From positions 1 to 64,000 of the forward strand of contig JAQYWO010000001.1 in NCBI GenBank assembly GCA_029379215.1: 64,000 nucleotides of DNA, read 5' to 3'. The first letter of the stretch is position 1. Every line of letters starts with the position of its first letter. The notes beneath the pieces are model-generated. The model was not told the origin of the DNA, did no database searches, and was given only the letters and a program-made list of their open reading frames with translations. The translations under genes and the position numbers were made by a program. Origin of the DNA: Rhizonema sp. PD37. GTDB taxonomy: Bacteria > Cyanobacteriota > Cyanobacteriia > Cyanobacteriales > Nostocaceae. Positions 34,674 through 43,625 of this stretch are shown here, one piece after another.

Positions 34674-36368
34674 ATGCTGCGACTAGAACATATCAGTAAA
34701 ATTTACCCCACAGGCGAAGTCCTCAAGGATATCAACTGGGAAGTAAAAGTTGGCGATCGCATCGGTTTAGTAGGCGTCAACGGTGCAGGCAAATCCACCC
34801 AACTGAAAATCATTAGTGGAGAAATTGAACCCACAGTTGGTGAAATTGTTCGTCCTGCTAGCTTACACATAGCATATCTGAACCAAGAGTTTGAAGTCGA
34901 TCCCACCCGTACCGTTAGAGAAGAATTCTGGACAGTCTTTAAAGAAGCTAATGCAGTGCAGCTGTCTCTAATAGAGGTGCAGCACCAAATGGAAAGTGCC
35001 GCTCTTGAACAACTGGATCGATTAATTGACAAATTAGATCGCTACCAACGGCAGTTTGAAGCTCTGGATGGCTATGGCTTAGAGGCACGAATTGGCAAAA
35101 TTTTGCCAGAAATGGGGTTCGATCCTGAAGATGGTGATCGCCTTGTCAGTGCCTTTAGTGGCGGTTGGCAAATGCGGATGAGTTTGGGCAAAATCCTGCT
35201 ACAGAAACCTGACTTATTACTACTGGACGAACCGACAAACCATCTAGACTTAGAAACTATCGAGTGGCTGGAAAATTACCTCAAAGGGCTGACAACCCCA
35301 ATGGTCATAGTCTCTCACGACCGCGAGTTCCTTGATAGACTCTGCACGCAAATCGTCGAAACCGAACGCGGCGTTTCCAGCACATACCTCGGCAACTACT
35401 CAGCATACCTACAACAAAAAGCCGAAAGTCAATCAGCACAACTCAGCGCTTACGAACGCCAGCAAAAAGAACTCGAAAAACAACAAGCATTTGTTGACAG
35501 ATTCCGTGCTAGTGCTACCCGCAGCACCCAGGCGAAAAGCCGAGAAAAACAACTGGAAAAAGTTGAACGCATCGAAGCACCAACAGGAGGAGTAAGAACT
35601 TTACATTTCCGTTTTCCCCCTGCACCTCGCAGCGGACGTGAGGTCATCAATATCAAGGATTTAACTCACACCTACGGCGACAAAATCTTATTTTTGGGAG
35701 CAAATCTCTTTATAGAAAAAGGCGATCGCATCGCTTTTCTCGGTCCCAATGGTGCAGGTAAGTCTACGTTGTTACGCCTGATTACGGGAATGGAAAAACC
35801 TACAGAAGGCACTGTGACAGTAGGCGAACACAATGTGATTCCCGGTTACTTTGAGCAAAACCAGGCGGAGGCTTTAGATTTGAAAAAAACTGTCATGGAA
35901 ACTATCCATGATGAAGTTCCCGACTGGAAGAACGAAGAAGTACGTACCCTTCTAGGAAAGTTTTTGTTTAGTGGCGATACCGTTTTTAAACAAGTTGCGG
36001 CATTGAGTGGGGGTGAAAAAGCCCGTCTGGCATTGGCAAAAATGCTATTGCGTCCGGCTAACTTGCTTATTCTCGATGAGCCGACAAACCACCTAGATAT
36101 TCCGGCAAAAGAAATGCTGGAAGAAGCAATCCAAAACTACGAGGACACAGTAATCGTCGTTTCCCACGACCGCTATTTTATCTCTCAAGTTGCCAATAAA
36201 ATCGTGGAAATCCGCGATGGCGAGTTTCGGGTTTATTTGGGCGATTATCATTACTATCTGGAAAAAATTGCTGAGGAAAAAGAACAAGACAGGTTAGCAG
36301 CGATCGCTGCTGAAAAAGCTGCGAAGAAAGCTGCGAAAGCTGCAAAAGCCTCTGCAAAACACAAGTAG
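34674..36368 (+). CDS. ABC-F family ATPase
   Basis: ABC-F proteins have two fused ATPase domains, no membrane part, and act on the ribosome or its stalled states. The 564-residue product has Walker A GVNGAGKST (about 34-42), signature SAFSGGWQMR and Walker B LLLLDEPTNHLD in the first half. The second half has GPNGAGKST, LSGGEKARL and LLILDEPTNHLD. The linker between them (about 240-315, charged) is the P-site tRNA interaction motif. The tail is Lys/Ala-rich (EKAAKKAAKAAKASAKHK). It could be an Uup- or EttA-like factor; the exact subgroup is not clear. Confidence 0.93.
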   Translation: MLRLEHISKIYPTGEVLKDINWEVKVGDRIGLVGVNGAGKSTQLKIISGEIEPTVGEIVRPASLHIAYLNQEFEVDPTRTVREEFWTVFKEANAVQLSLIEVQHQMESAALEQLDRLIDKLDRYQRQFEALDGYGLEARIGKILPEMGFDPEDGDRLVSAFSGGWQMRMSLGKILLQKPDLLLLDEPTNHLDLETIEWLENYLKGLTTPMVIVSHDREFLDRLCTQIVETERGVSSTYLGNYSAYLQQKAESQSAQLSAYERQQKELEKQQAFVDRFRASATRSTQAKSREKQLEKVERIEAPTGGVRTLHFRFPPAPRSGREVINIKDLTHTYGDKILFLGANLFIEKGDRIAFLGPNGAGKSTLLRLITGMEKPTEGTVTVGEHNVIPGYFEQNQAEALDLKKTVMETIHDEVPDWKNEEVRTLLGKFLFSGDTVFKQVAALSGGEKARLALAKMLLRPANLLILDEPTNHLDIPAKEMLEEAIQNYEDTVIVVSHDRYFISQVANKIVEIRDGEFRVYLGDYHYYLEKIAEEKEQDRLAAIAAEKAAKKAAKAAKASAKHK

Positions 36369-36381
36369 AGAATTGAATCAT

Positions 36382-36430
36382 GATTCATGGTTAACTGATA
36401 CAATGCAGCAATTAACCATGAATTCTTTTT
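36382..36430 (+). terminator. Terminator after the ABC-F gene
   Basis: ATTCATGGTTAA (36383-36394) pairs exactly with TTAACCATGAAT (36412-36423), followed by TCTTTTTC. It begins 14 bases after the stop codon. Confidence 0.7.
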
Positions 36431-36576
36431 CAATACAAAAATTCATAATTTTTTTATAAATGTCCAAACAATCAGCCAATTCTTAACAACAAGAGGTTGA
36501 TGAGCAGAAATTCACTTGCGGCTGCAATTAGCAGTGGTATCATTCATATATTACAAAAAGTAAAGGGCAAGATCTT

Positions 36577-38175
36577 ATGACCAAGGCACCTATTGCTCCC
36601 GTGGTGCTAGTCATTTTAGACGGATGGGGCTACTGCGAGGAGACACGAGGCAACGCTATTGCCGCAGCTAACACTCCAGTTATGGATAGCCTCTGGAAAG
36701 CTTATCCGCATACCCTCATCCGCACATCAGGAAAATCCGTAGGGTTACCTGAGGGTCAAATGGGTAACTCAGAAGTGGGTCATTTGAACATCGGCGCTGG
36801 GCGAGTTGTACCGCAGGAATTGGTACGCATCTCAGATGCTGTAGAAGATAGATCCATCCTCACTAATCTAGCACTTGTTAACATTTGCCAAGAAGTACGT
36901 AGTCGAAATGGCAAGCTTCATCTTGTAGGGCTTTGTTCTGGTGGAGGGGTACACTCGCATCTCAATCACCTGTTCGGGTTACTAGATCTAGCAAGGCTTC
37001 AAGGAATACCAGACGTATGTATCCATGCCATTACTGATGGTCGTGACACGTCTCCAAAAGAAGGTGTCAAAGCAATCTCACTCCTACAAGATCATATAGA
37101 CAGTGTAGGAGTAGGGCGGATCGTCACTCTCAGCGGTCGCTACTACGCAATGGATCGCGATCGCCGTTGGGATCGGGTCAAACGTGCTTACGACGTGATG
37201 ACGCAAGATGGTGTGGGCGAGTTACTTTCTCCTGTGGAAGTCCTAAAGGCATCGTATGCAAACGGTTTGACAGACGAGTTCGTACTCCCAGTAAGAATTG
37301 CTCCGGGTGCAGTAGAACCAGGAGATGGGGTGATATTTTTTAACTTCCGTCCTGATCGCGCCAGACAACTGACTCAAGCTTTCGTCCAGCCACAATTTGC
37401 CGGTTTTGACCGAGAACAAGTGACTCCCCTCTCGTTTGTTACCTTTACGCAGTACGATCCCGACTTACCAGCTAAAGTTGCATTCGAGCCACAGAATTTA
37501 AGTAATATTCTCGGAGAAGTCATTGCTCAACATGGACTGAGGCAGTTTCGCACTTCAGAAACCGAAAAATATGCCCACGTCACTTACTTCTTTAATGGCG
37601 GTTTGGAAGACCCTTATACCGGAGAAGATCGAGAACTGGTAAACAGTCCGATGGTGCCGACTTACGATTCCACTCCAGCAATGTCAGCCTCGCCACTCAC
37701 AAAAGTTGCGATCGCAGCTATTGAAAAACGCATCTACTCTCTAGTTGTGATTAACTACGCCAACCCAGATATGGTAGGACATACTGGTAACATAGACGCT
37801 ACGATTAAAGGTGTAGAAACAGTTGACCACTGTTTAGGTCACCTACTTGCTAGCATCAGCAAAGCTGGAGGTACAGCAATTATCACCGCTGACCACGGCA
37901 ATGCTGAATATATGCTAGATGATGAAGGCAATCCCTGGACAGCTCACACTACCAACCCAGTCCCCTTAATATTGGTAGAAGGAGAACAAGTCAAGATACC
38001 CGGATATGGCACAAATGTCATGATGCGAAATGATGGCATTCTCGCCGATATCGCCCCCACAATTTTGGAGATTTTACAATTACCTATTCCTCCAGAAATG
38101 ACAGGGCGATCGCTTCTGCAAGCATCCGAGTATGAAGTGCAATTTTCCCGTACTGCCTTACAAGTAGGACTTTGA
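36577..38175 (+). CDS. gpmI: 2,3-bisphosphoglycerate-independent phosphoglycerate mutase
   Basis: GpmI interconverts 3- and 2-phosphoglycerate in glycolysis and carbon fixation using two Mn ions. The 532-residue product has the metal-binding start LVILDGWGYCEE (Asp15) and the phosphorylated Ser65 in QMGNSEVGHLNIG. ITDGRDTSPKEG, NYANPDMVGHTG and TADHGNAEYM follow as the other metal and substrate motifs. Length matches the family. secG follows by 25 bases, as in other cyanobacteria, and is probably co-transcribed. Confidence 0.97.
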   Translation: MTKAPIAPVVLVILDGWGYCEETRGNAIAAANTPVMDSLWKAYPHTLIRTSGKSVGLPEGQMGNSEVGHLNIGAGRVVPQELVRISDAVEDRSILTNLALVNICQEVRSRNGKLHLVGLCSGGGVHSHLNHLFGLLDLARLQGIPDVCIHAITDGRDTSPKEGVKAISLLQDHIDSVGVGRIVTLSGRYYAMDRDRRWDRVKRAYDVMTQDGVGELLSPVEVLKASYANGLTDEFVLPVRIAPGAVEPGDGVIFFNFRPDRARQLTQAFVQPQFAGFDREQVTPLSFVTFTQYDPDLPAKVAFEPQNLSNILGEVIAQHGLRQFRTSETEKYAHVTYFFNGGLEDPYTGEDRELVNSPMVPTYDSTPAMSASPLTKVAIAAIEKRIYSLVVINYANPDMVGHTGNIDATIKGVETVDHCLGHLLASISKAGGTAIITADHGNAEYMLDDEGNPWTAHTTNPVPLILVEGEQVKIPGYGTNVMMRNDGILADIAPTILEILQLPIPPEMTGRSLLQASEYEVQFSRTALQVGL

Positions 38176-38200
38176 AACAGTTAGGAGCGAGGAATTTTCA

Positions 38201-38434
38201 ATGACAGTTAGTAACGTCGTACAAGCTATCTGGGCTTTTTCAGCAGTTGGTTTGATTATTTTGGTGTTGCTGCACAGTCCCAAAGGTGATGGCGTTGCAG
38301 CCATTGGTGGACAGGCACAGTTATTTAGTAGCACCAAAAGTGCAGAAAACACATTGAACCGAGTGACTTGGGCACTCACAGTCATTTTTCTCGGCTTAAC
38401 TGTAGTTTTAAGCGCCGGCTGGCTGCCGAAATGA
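38201..38434 (+). CDS. secG: Preprotein translocase subunit SecG
   Basis: SecG is the small partner of SecYE. The 77-residue product has two membrane helices (about 4-24 and 52-73). Between them is a loop with LLHSPKGDGVAAIGGQAQLF, the SecG signature. It follows gpmI closely; secY is at 13164. Confidence 0.94.
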   Translation: MTVSNVVQAIWAFSAVGLIILVLLHSPKGDGVAAIGGQAQLFSSTKSAENTLNRVTWALTVIFLGLTVVLSAGWLPK

Positions 38435-38502
38435 AGGACTTGAGGCAATTATGGAGGAGAGGGGGAAACAATTTTCTTCTGCTCCTCTATACACGCGCTT
38501 AA

Positions 38503-39321
38503 GTGACTTTAACCCCAAAACCCATCAGAACAACTGTGCTACAAAAGTTACTGACGTTAGGATTAGCTGTCGTGACTGGGGTGATTGTAATTTTGACAAA
38601 CCTTCAGTCTAATATCACTATAGCCTCCGACTCGAACCTACTGACAAAACAGAGCCAATATGCTTCTGACTTAATCACTTCTCTCCCTTCTTCTCCAACA
38701 TCATCCCTTCCCTCATTTCCTCCTCCTCAGGCTCATCCCTTGCCGCCAACACTAGCACAGTGGCAAGACATCAAAAATAGTGGTGACTACTTTTCTCACG
38801 TCTCACCAACCAAAGTTGGTTATTTAGTTTGGTCGCAATTTCCTGTTAAGGTTTACATAGAACCATCAAATACACTCACTGGTCAACAAGCTGAAGCATG
38901 GGTTAACAACGTTTTAGAAGCGGTGAAGGAATGGAACACTTATTTGCCTTTAGTGATAACCGAAAAGCCAGAGATTGCTGATATTACGATTGTGCGGAAA
39001 GCCCCTCCACTTCAGTTGAACCCAAGCAGTAAAATACCTCGCGCACGTTCTGCTCAAACTACCTACAATTACATCAGCAAAAACAATCTTTTATCCCACA
39101 GCTTCATTATTTTACTCAGTCCCAGCCAGACAGGTCAATATCTGACTGCCGCGATTCGCCACGAACTCGGTCATGCATTGGGAATTTGGGGGCATAGTCC
39201 GCTTCAAACAGATGCTTTGTACTTTTCCCAAGTGCGCAACCCATCACCCATTTCTCCTCGAGACGTAAATACCCTCAAGCGGGTTTATGAACAGCCAACG
39301 AGTTTGGGATGGAAATTATAG
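38503..39321 (+). CDS. Exported zinc metallopeptidase (metzincin-like)
   Basis: The 272-residue product has an N-terminal hydrophobic segment (about 14-34, LLTLGLAVVTGVIVILTNL) acting as signal or anchor, then a Ser/Pro-rich linker. A catalytic domain follows with HELGHALGIWGH at 220-231, the HExxHxxGxxH zinc motif with Glu221 as base. After it come SPLQTDALYFSQ and RDVNTLKRVYEQP, as in matrixin-like peptidases. It probably works outside the plasma membrane; the substrate is unknown. The GTG start at 38503 is supported by the position of the signal segment. Confidence 0.85.
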   Translation: MTLTPKPIRTTVLQKLLTLGLAVVTGVIVILTNLQSNITIASDSNLLTKQSQYASDLITSLPSSPTSSLPSFPPPQAHPLPPTLAQWQDIKNSGDYFSHVSPTKVGYLVWSQFPVKVYIEPSNTLTGQQAEAWVNNVLEAVKEWNTYLPLVITEKPEIADITIVRKAPPLQLNPSSKIPRARSAQTTYNYISKNNLLSHSFIILLSPSQTGQYLTAAIRHELGHALGIWGHSPLQTDALYFSQVRNPSPISPRDVNTLKRVYEQPTSLGWKL

Positions 39322-39394
39322 CGCGGTCCACCACGTTTAAGAGCAAAGAACTCAAAACTTAGAATGTAATTCTGTAGTTCTCTTTAAGATAAAG

Positions 39395-39503
39395 TCCGGA
39401 TAATCACTTATAATTTACCCTAAGCACTGAACCCCACCCCAGTAAAGCTGTGCTTTACTGGGGTGGGGTTATGCGGAACAATGAAACTAAGTGATTAACC
39501 GGA
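39395..39503. mobile_element. Palindromic MITE-like element with strong inner hairpin
   Basis: The outer arms TCCGGATAATCACTTA (39395-39410) and TAAGTGATTAACCGGA (39488-39503) match with one mismatch. Inside, AACCCCACCCCAGTAAAGC (39430-39448) pairs perfectly with its complement at 39452-39470. A similar arm stands alone near 23298. The whole 109-bp unit lies between two convergent genes and may double as a terminator for both. No transposase is present, so it would move only in trans. Confidence 0.55.
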
Positions 39504-39522
39504 CAAGCTAGAGCATTCTTGT

Positions 39523-40653
39523 TTAAAATTTTCCCTGCAAAATTGCCAGAAACCGTTTGTTTTTTCGTAAACTATCTAAATCTGCATCAGTTTTGGCGAT
39601 CGGCAAATACTTGGTAGGATTTATCTGAATGGCTTGGGCAATGTGATCTACTGCCAGGGTAATTTTTCTTTGACATGCGTAACAATAACCTTTGTTATAA
39701 ATGCCGTTGGCATGATCGGGTTTGATTTGTAGTGAACGATCAATACTAGCGTGTGCCTCGCTAAATTTACCAACTTTAGCAAGAGCATAGCCGCGATTAT
39801 CCCAGGCTTCAAAATTGTGAGGATCGACTTCAATCGATTTATCGTAAGATGCGATCGCCTCATTGGTTCTTCCTAGTCGCCGCAATGTAATACCACGGTT
39901 ATTCCATGCGTGGGTATCGTGGGCAGAAATTTCGGTTGCTCGATCATAGCAAGCTAATGCTTCTTCTTCTTTCTGAAGTTTTCCCAGCATGTTTCCTCGG
40001 TTAACCCAGGAAGATAAATGGTTTGGGTTGATTGCAAGGGCTTTATCAAAACTGTCAATTGCTTCAGTTGGCTTTTCCCAACTCATAAAAGCACAGCCAC
40101 GGTTATACCACACATCTGGATCATCTGGCTGAAGGCCAATCGCCTGATCGTAGCTGCGAATGGCGGCTTTAAAGCGTTTCAAATTGATTAACGCGCTACC
40201 ACGATTAGTAAAAGCTTTATAATAATTAGGGTTGAATTCGAGAGATCGTTCGTAGGCATTGAGGGCTTCCATATGCCGCCCTAATACTGTTAAAGAATTA
40301 CCTTTTGAGTCCCAACCTTCGTAGTGATAAGGGTATAACAAAAGCAGTTGCTCGTAACTGTCGAGTGCTTCAAGATGATTGCCCCATTCAGCCAAAACCA
40401 AGCCGCGATTAAATAAGGCACGATGATCATTGGGAGTGAGGGCAAGGAGGCGATTAAAATCCTCAACGGATTCTGCATAGCGCTTCAGATGTCCCCTAGC
40501 TAACCCCCGACAGCACCAAGCTTCAACGTAGTTTGGATCAAGCTTGAGTGCTGCATCCAAAGGGGCGATCGCATCTGCAAACTGGTGCGCTTCAAATAAT
40601 CGCACGCCTTCCTCAAATAAAGTTGTTGCAGTTGCTTCTGGCTGCTCCTTCAT
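39523..40653 (-). CDS. Tetratricopeptide-repeat protein
   Basis: The 376-residue product consists almost wholly of about ten TPR units of 34 residues, seen from repeated phrases such as WNNRGITLRRLGRTNEAIAS and WVNRGNMLGKLQKEEEALAC. It should form a superhelical scaffold for protein binding in the cytoplasm; no catalytic domain is visible. I choose ATG 40653 (MKEQPEATATTLFEEGVRLF) because the frame upstream opens only at TTG 40722 and adds non-TPR residues. The partner is unknown. Confidence 0.85.
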   Translation of the reverse strand: MKEQPEATATTLFEEGVRLFEAHQFADAIAPLDAALKLDPNYVEAWCCRGLARGHLKRYAESVEDFNRLLALTPNDHRALFNRGLVLAEWGNHLEALDSYEQLLLLYPYHYEGWDSKGNSLTVLGRHMEALNAYERSLEFNPNYYKAFTNRGSALINLKRFKAAIRSYDQAIGLQPDDPDVWYNRGCAFMSWEKPTEAIDSFDKALAINPNHLSSWVNRGNMLGKLQKEEEALACYDRATEISAHDTHAWNNRGITLRRLGRTNEAIASYDKSIEVDPHNFEAWDNRGYALAKVGKFSEAHASIDRSLQIKPDHANGIYNKGYCYACQRKITLAVDHIAQAIQINPTKYLPIAKTDADLDSLRKNKRFLAILQGKF

Positions 40654-40852
40654 AAATATCTTTTTTATAAATCCAAGGCTTTTAATAGTCGTGGGTTGTT
40701 GACAAACCTCGACTTGTCTCAAATACCTATGATACTCAAGATTTACTGACTAAGCCTGCCCATCATCAACTATGGTAATACATCCGAGGTCCATCCAAAT
40801 ATTCTGCAGTGCGAACGACAGTGAACCCTTATTAAGCCAAACGCGATCGCCA

Positions 40853-42190
40853 TTACCTGATTTGCAAATGTGCCTGTAACTCTCTTTCCGCTTGAAAAGG
40901 AAATTGAGGAGAAACACCCGCTTCATATTTAGGTGTCACATCCCAATCATAATGACGCAGCAGAGTTGCCAAAAAAATTTTCATTTCCATATTGGCAAAC
41001 TCCATTCCAATACACGTATGTTCGCCACCCCCAAACCCAATGAGCGCAAAGGGATGTTTCTTATCCTCTTCACGGAGTGGACTAAAGCGATCTGGATCGA
41101 ATGTTTCTGGAGCGGTATAAATTTCTGGTAAGCGATGCGTCAATCCTTGAGCTACAATTACACCCCAACCTGGAGGAATACTGTAGCCTGCGTACTCAAG
41201 TTCCTTGACAACCCCCCGCAAAAGCACTACACCTGAAGGGTTGTAAAGGCGCTCAACTTCTTTGAGGAAGTAAGTCATTTGGTTGAGTTGTTTGAGGTGT
41301 CCAAGGCTGAGGGTTTCATCGCCCACAACTCGCTCCAGTTCTTGACGGAGGCGTTCTCGCCACAACGGACGTGCGCCTAACTCAACGAGTGTCCAAGTCA
41401 GCGAGGTTGCTGTTGTGAAATGAGCACCATTAAGTAGATGGATTATTTCGTCAATAATCTGAGATTCTGCTAAAGCATTTCCCTGTTCATCAACAGATGC
41501 TAAAAATAACCCCAACACATCGTCAGATGTTTGTCTACTATGGCTTTTGCTTTCGGCGATAATATTCTGTAAAAGTTGCCTTAGTTGACGACGTGCCTTT
41601 TGGGAACGACCATAGTTCGTAAATGGGACATCCCAACGCAGTAGTGCGACTGCTCCCCGGACTAACATAGAGTACCACTGTTCTATTTGCTGAATCTCAC
41701 GTTCTACCTGCACACCAAGCAACAGCCGAATTCCAATTCGGAGTGCTAATTGATTAAATTCATTTTTGAGGGGAACAGTACCGCGTTCCAGCCATTGGCT
41801 TAAGCATCGGTTAACTTCGCTTTGCATTGAGTTAAAGTAGTTGGCAATGGCTTTGCCATGAAATGCTGGAGCCATCAAGCGCCTGGTGCGACGATGTTCT
41901 TCACCATCCTGAAGCATCATTGGATGACCGAAAATATGTTCCATTGTCGATTTCCATCCCAGGTAAGAAGAGACACAGTCCACCTTTTCCTGTAAAATGA
42001 GTCGATTGGCTTCGGGTCCAACCAAAACAGCATGTTTTTTGCCTAGAAGATTGATTTTGAAAACAGGACCATAACGCTGATAATTTTTTGCAAGTCCCCA
42101 TCCTTGAGTCGAAATTAATTCCAGAGTTTCACCTATAATTGGTAGACCAAAACTACCAGGCATTTTATCTGCGGGTTTTAGCTGGATCAT
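40853..42190 (-). CDS. Cytochrome P450 (CYP120-like)
   Basis: The 445-residue product is a full-length P450. The haem loop FGGGEHTCIG places the ligand at Cys393, and the K-helix motif ExxR is in KEVERLYNP. The start PGSFGLPIIGETLELI resembles cyanobacterial CYP120 enzymes, which act on retinoids, but the substrate here is not proven. The I-helix reads LLNGAHFTTATSLTW: Phe stands where an acidic residue normally precedes TT, so proton delivery may be unusual. No ferredoxin or reductase gene is adjacent. A small monooxygenase gene lies upstream on the same strand. Confidence 0.9.
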   Translation of the reverse strand: MIQLKPADKMPGSFGLPIIGETLELISTQGWGLAKNYQRYGPVFKINLLGKKHAVLVGPEANRLILQEKVDCVSSYLGWKSTMEHIFGHPMMLQDGEEHRRTRRLMAPAFHGKAIANYFNSMQSEVNRCLSQWLERGTVPLKNEFNQLALRIGIRLLLGVQVEREIQQIEQWYSMLVRGAVALLRWDVPFTNYGRSQKARRQLRQLLQNIIAESKSHSRQTSDDVLGLFLASVDEQGNALAESQIIDEIIHLLNGAHFTTATSLTWTLVELGARPLWRERLRQELERVVGDETLSLGHLKQLNQMTYFLKEVERLYNPSGVVLLRGVVKELEYAGYSIPPGWGVIVAQGLTHRLPEIYTAPETFDPDRFSPLREEDKKHPFALIGFGGGEHTCIGMEFANMEMKIFLATLLRHYDWDVTPKYEAGVSPQFPFQAERELQAHLQIR

Positions 42191-42234
42191 TTTTTAGGGC
42201 TACTAAACAACAGAGCGATCGCACTACAATATGG

Positions 42235-42534
42235 TTATGAGGGCTTAGGATCGCCCACTTCGTAGAGTACAAGATGACGATCTGTGATACCTAGCGATTG
42301 CCACGTAGATCGCCAAACAGCGATGTGCGCTGATGCAAAGTGGTCGTCCAAAGCAGCTTGGTTTGTCCAAGCTTCTTTAATATGGATCAGTCCGTGAACT
42401 AAAACGTCTTCGGCATACGAGTATTCGATGCAACCCGGTTCAGCGCGACTAGTTGTGATCATCGCTTCCATCGCGGAAATCGCATCCGCAAGCCTGTTCG
42501 GCGGTAACCGAATTGTGCCAATAATCAACAGCAT
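42235..42534 (-). CDS. Antibiotic-biosynthesis-monooxygenase (ABM) domain protein
   Basis: The 99-residue product has a single ABM ferredoxin-like domain: LLIIGTIRLPPNRLADAISA, then EPGCIEYSYAEDVLVHGLIH and KEAWTNQAALDDHFASAHIA. Family members are dimeric cofactor-free quinol monooxygenases or stress proteins. I place the start at ATG 42534 because AAAGGAGG stands 6 bases before it; a longer frame to 42576 overlaps that site. It may be co-transcribed with the P450 45 bases downstream. Confidence 0.88.
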   Translation of the reverse strand: MLLIIGTIRLPPNRLADAISAMEAMITTSRAEPGCIEYSYAEDVLVHGLIHIKEAWTNQAALDDHFASAHIAVWRSTWQSLGITDRHLVLYEVGDPKPS

Positions 42535-42865
42535 CGAACCTCCTTTCAAACAACTATTACCCATATTCTCTTTCACAAGCCTTGATGCGTAAAGTGTATA
42601 TTTATAATTTAAATGGCAGCTACAGTGCTTTTTATAGCAACGGACAGGATGCTTAGGACAACAATAAATTCACAATGTAAACGGTTGAAAGCGTCTACCG
42701 GCAATTTGTCCTAACGGCTTTGGCGACAGCTATAAAACCTCGTAGCAGCCGACTTAGGAAAGAGGCTGTATTTAATGCGCTATGAGTAGCAGATTACAAT
42801 CGCTACGGAACAAATTAGTTATAATTAAGTCACCAGCACTTAGTAGTAATTTTGATTAAGTACTT

Positions 42866-43450
42866 ATGTCTCCTCATCAAAGAAATACTGAGCAGTCGAA
42901 CCCTGAAAATGTCTGGATTGAAGGTTTTAAGACAGTTGGGCTGAGCATATTTCTAGCATTTGGAATTCGTACCTTTGCAGCAGCAGCTTATTTCATCCCA
43001 TCAGGTTCAATGGAGCCGACGTTACAAATTGATGATCGCCTGATGGTAGATAAAGTCAGCTATCACTTCAAAAATCCACAGCGAGGGGACATTGTGGTAT
43101 TTTGGCCACCAAATAGCACTATTGCAGCTTGTGGATTGTCGCAGAAATCTGCCGATCCTTGGATTAAACGAGTGATTGGACTACCGGGCGAAAAGATAGA
43201 AGTCAAGGAAGGACGTGTATACGTTAACGAACGCCCTTTGCCTGAAAATTACATTGCAGCTAAACCTCAGTATCTGTGGGGAGCTTCGGTTGTGCCACCC
43301 AATTCTTTCCTAGTTTTAGGAGATAATCGCAATAATAGCTGTGACGGTCATTACTGGGGTTTTCTGAAGAAAGATCGCATCATTGGTCAAGCAACTATTC
43401 GCTTCTGGCCATTTAATCGTCTAAGTAATTTAACTGAAGAACAAAAGTAG
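42866..43450 (+). CDS. lepB: Signal peptidase I
   Basis: LepB removes signal peptides from Sec- and Tat-exported proteins at the outer face of the plasma or thylakoid membrane. The 194-residue product has one N-terminal membrane segment (about 23-43), the nucleophile Ser48 in IPSGSMEPTL and the general base Lys101 in WIKRVIGLPGE. GDNRNNSCDGHYWG follows as box E. It is the short cyanobacterial form. A TATAAT at 42820-42825 may belong to its promoter. Confidence 0.95.
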   Translation: MSPHQRNTEQSNPENVWIEGFKTVGLSIFLAFGIRTFAAAAYFIPSGSMEPTLQIDDRLMVDKVSYHFKNPQRGDIVVFWPPNSTIAACGLSQKSADPWIKRVIGLPGEKIEVKEGRVYVNERPLPENYIAAKPQYLWGASVVPPNSFLVLGDNRNNSCDGHYWGFLKKDRIIGQATIRFWPFNRLSNLTEEQK

Positions 43451-43625
43451 CAGACGGTTCACTAACCGAGCTTCACTTAAAGTACTGGTTTAACATTCAC
43501 TCAACTTCTGTAAGCGTAAGGGAAGGCAGGGCAGGAGAAGATGAGGAAAAATCAGTAATTTCACGTTTTTTTATAGCGCAAAATACATATTTATTCCTTT
43601 TTTCTCCATGTCTCAGCCTGCTCTC

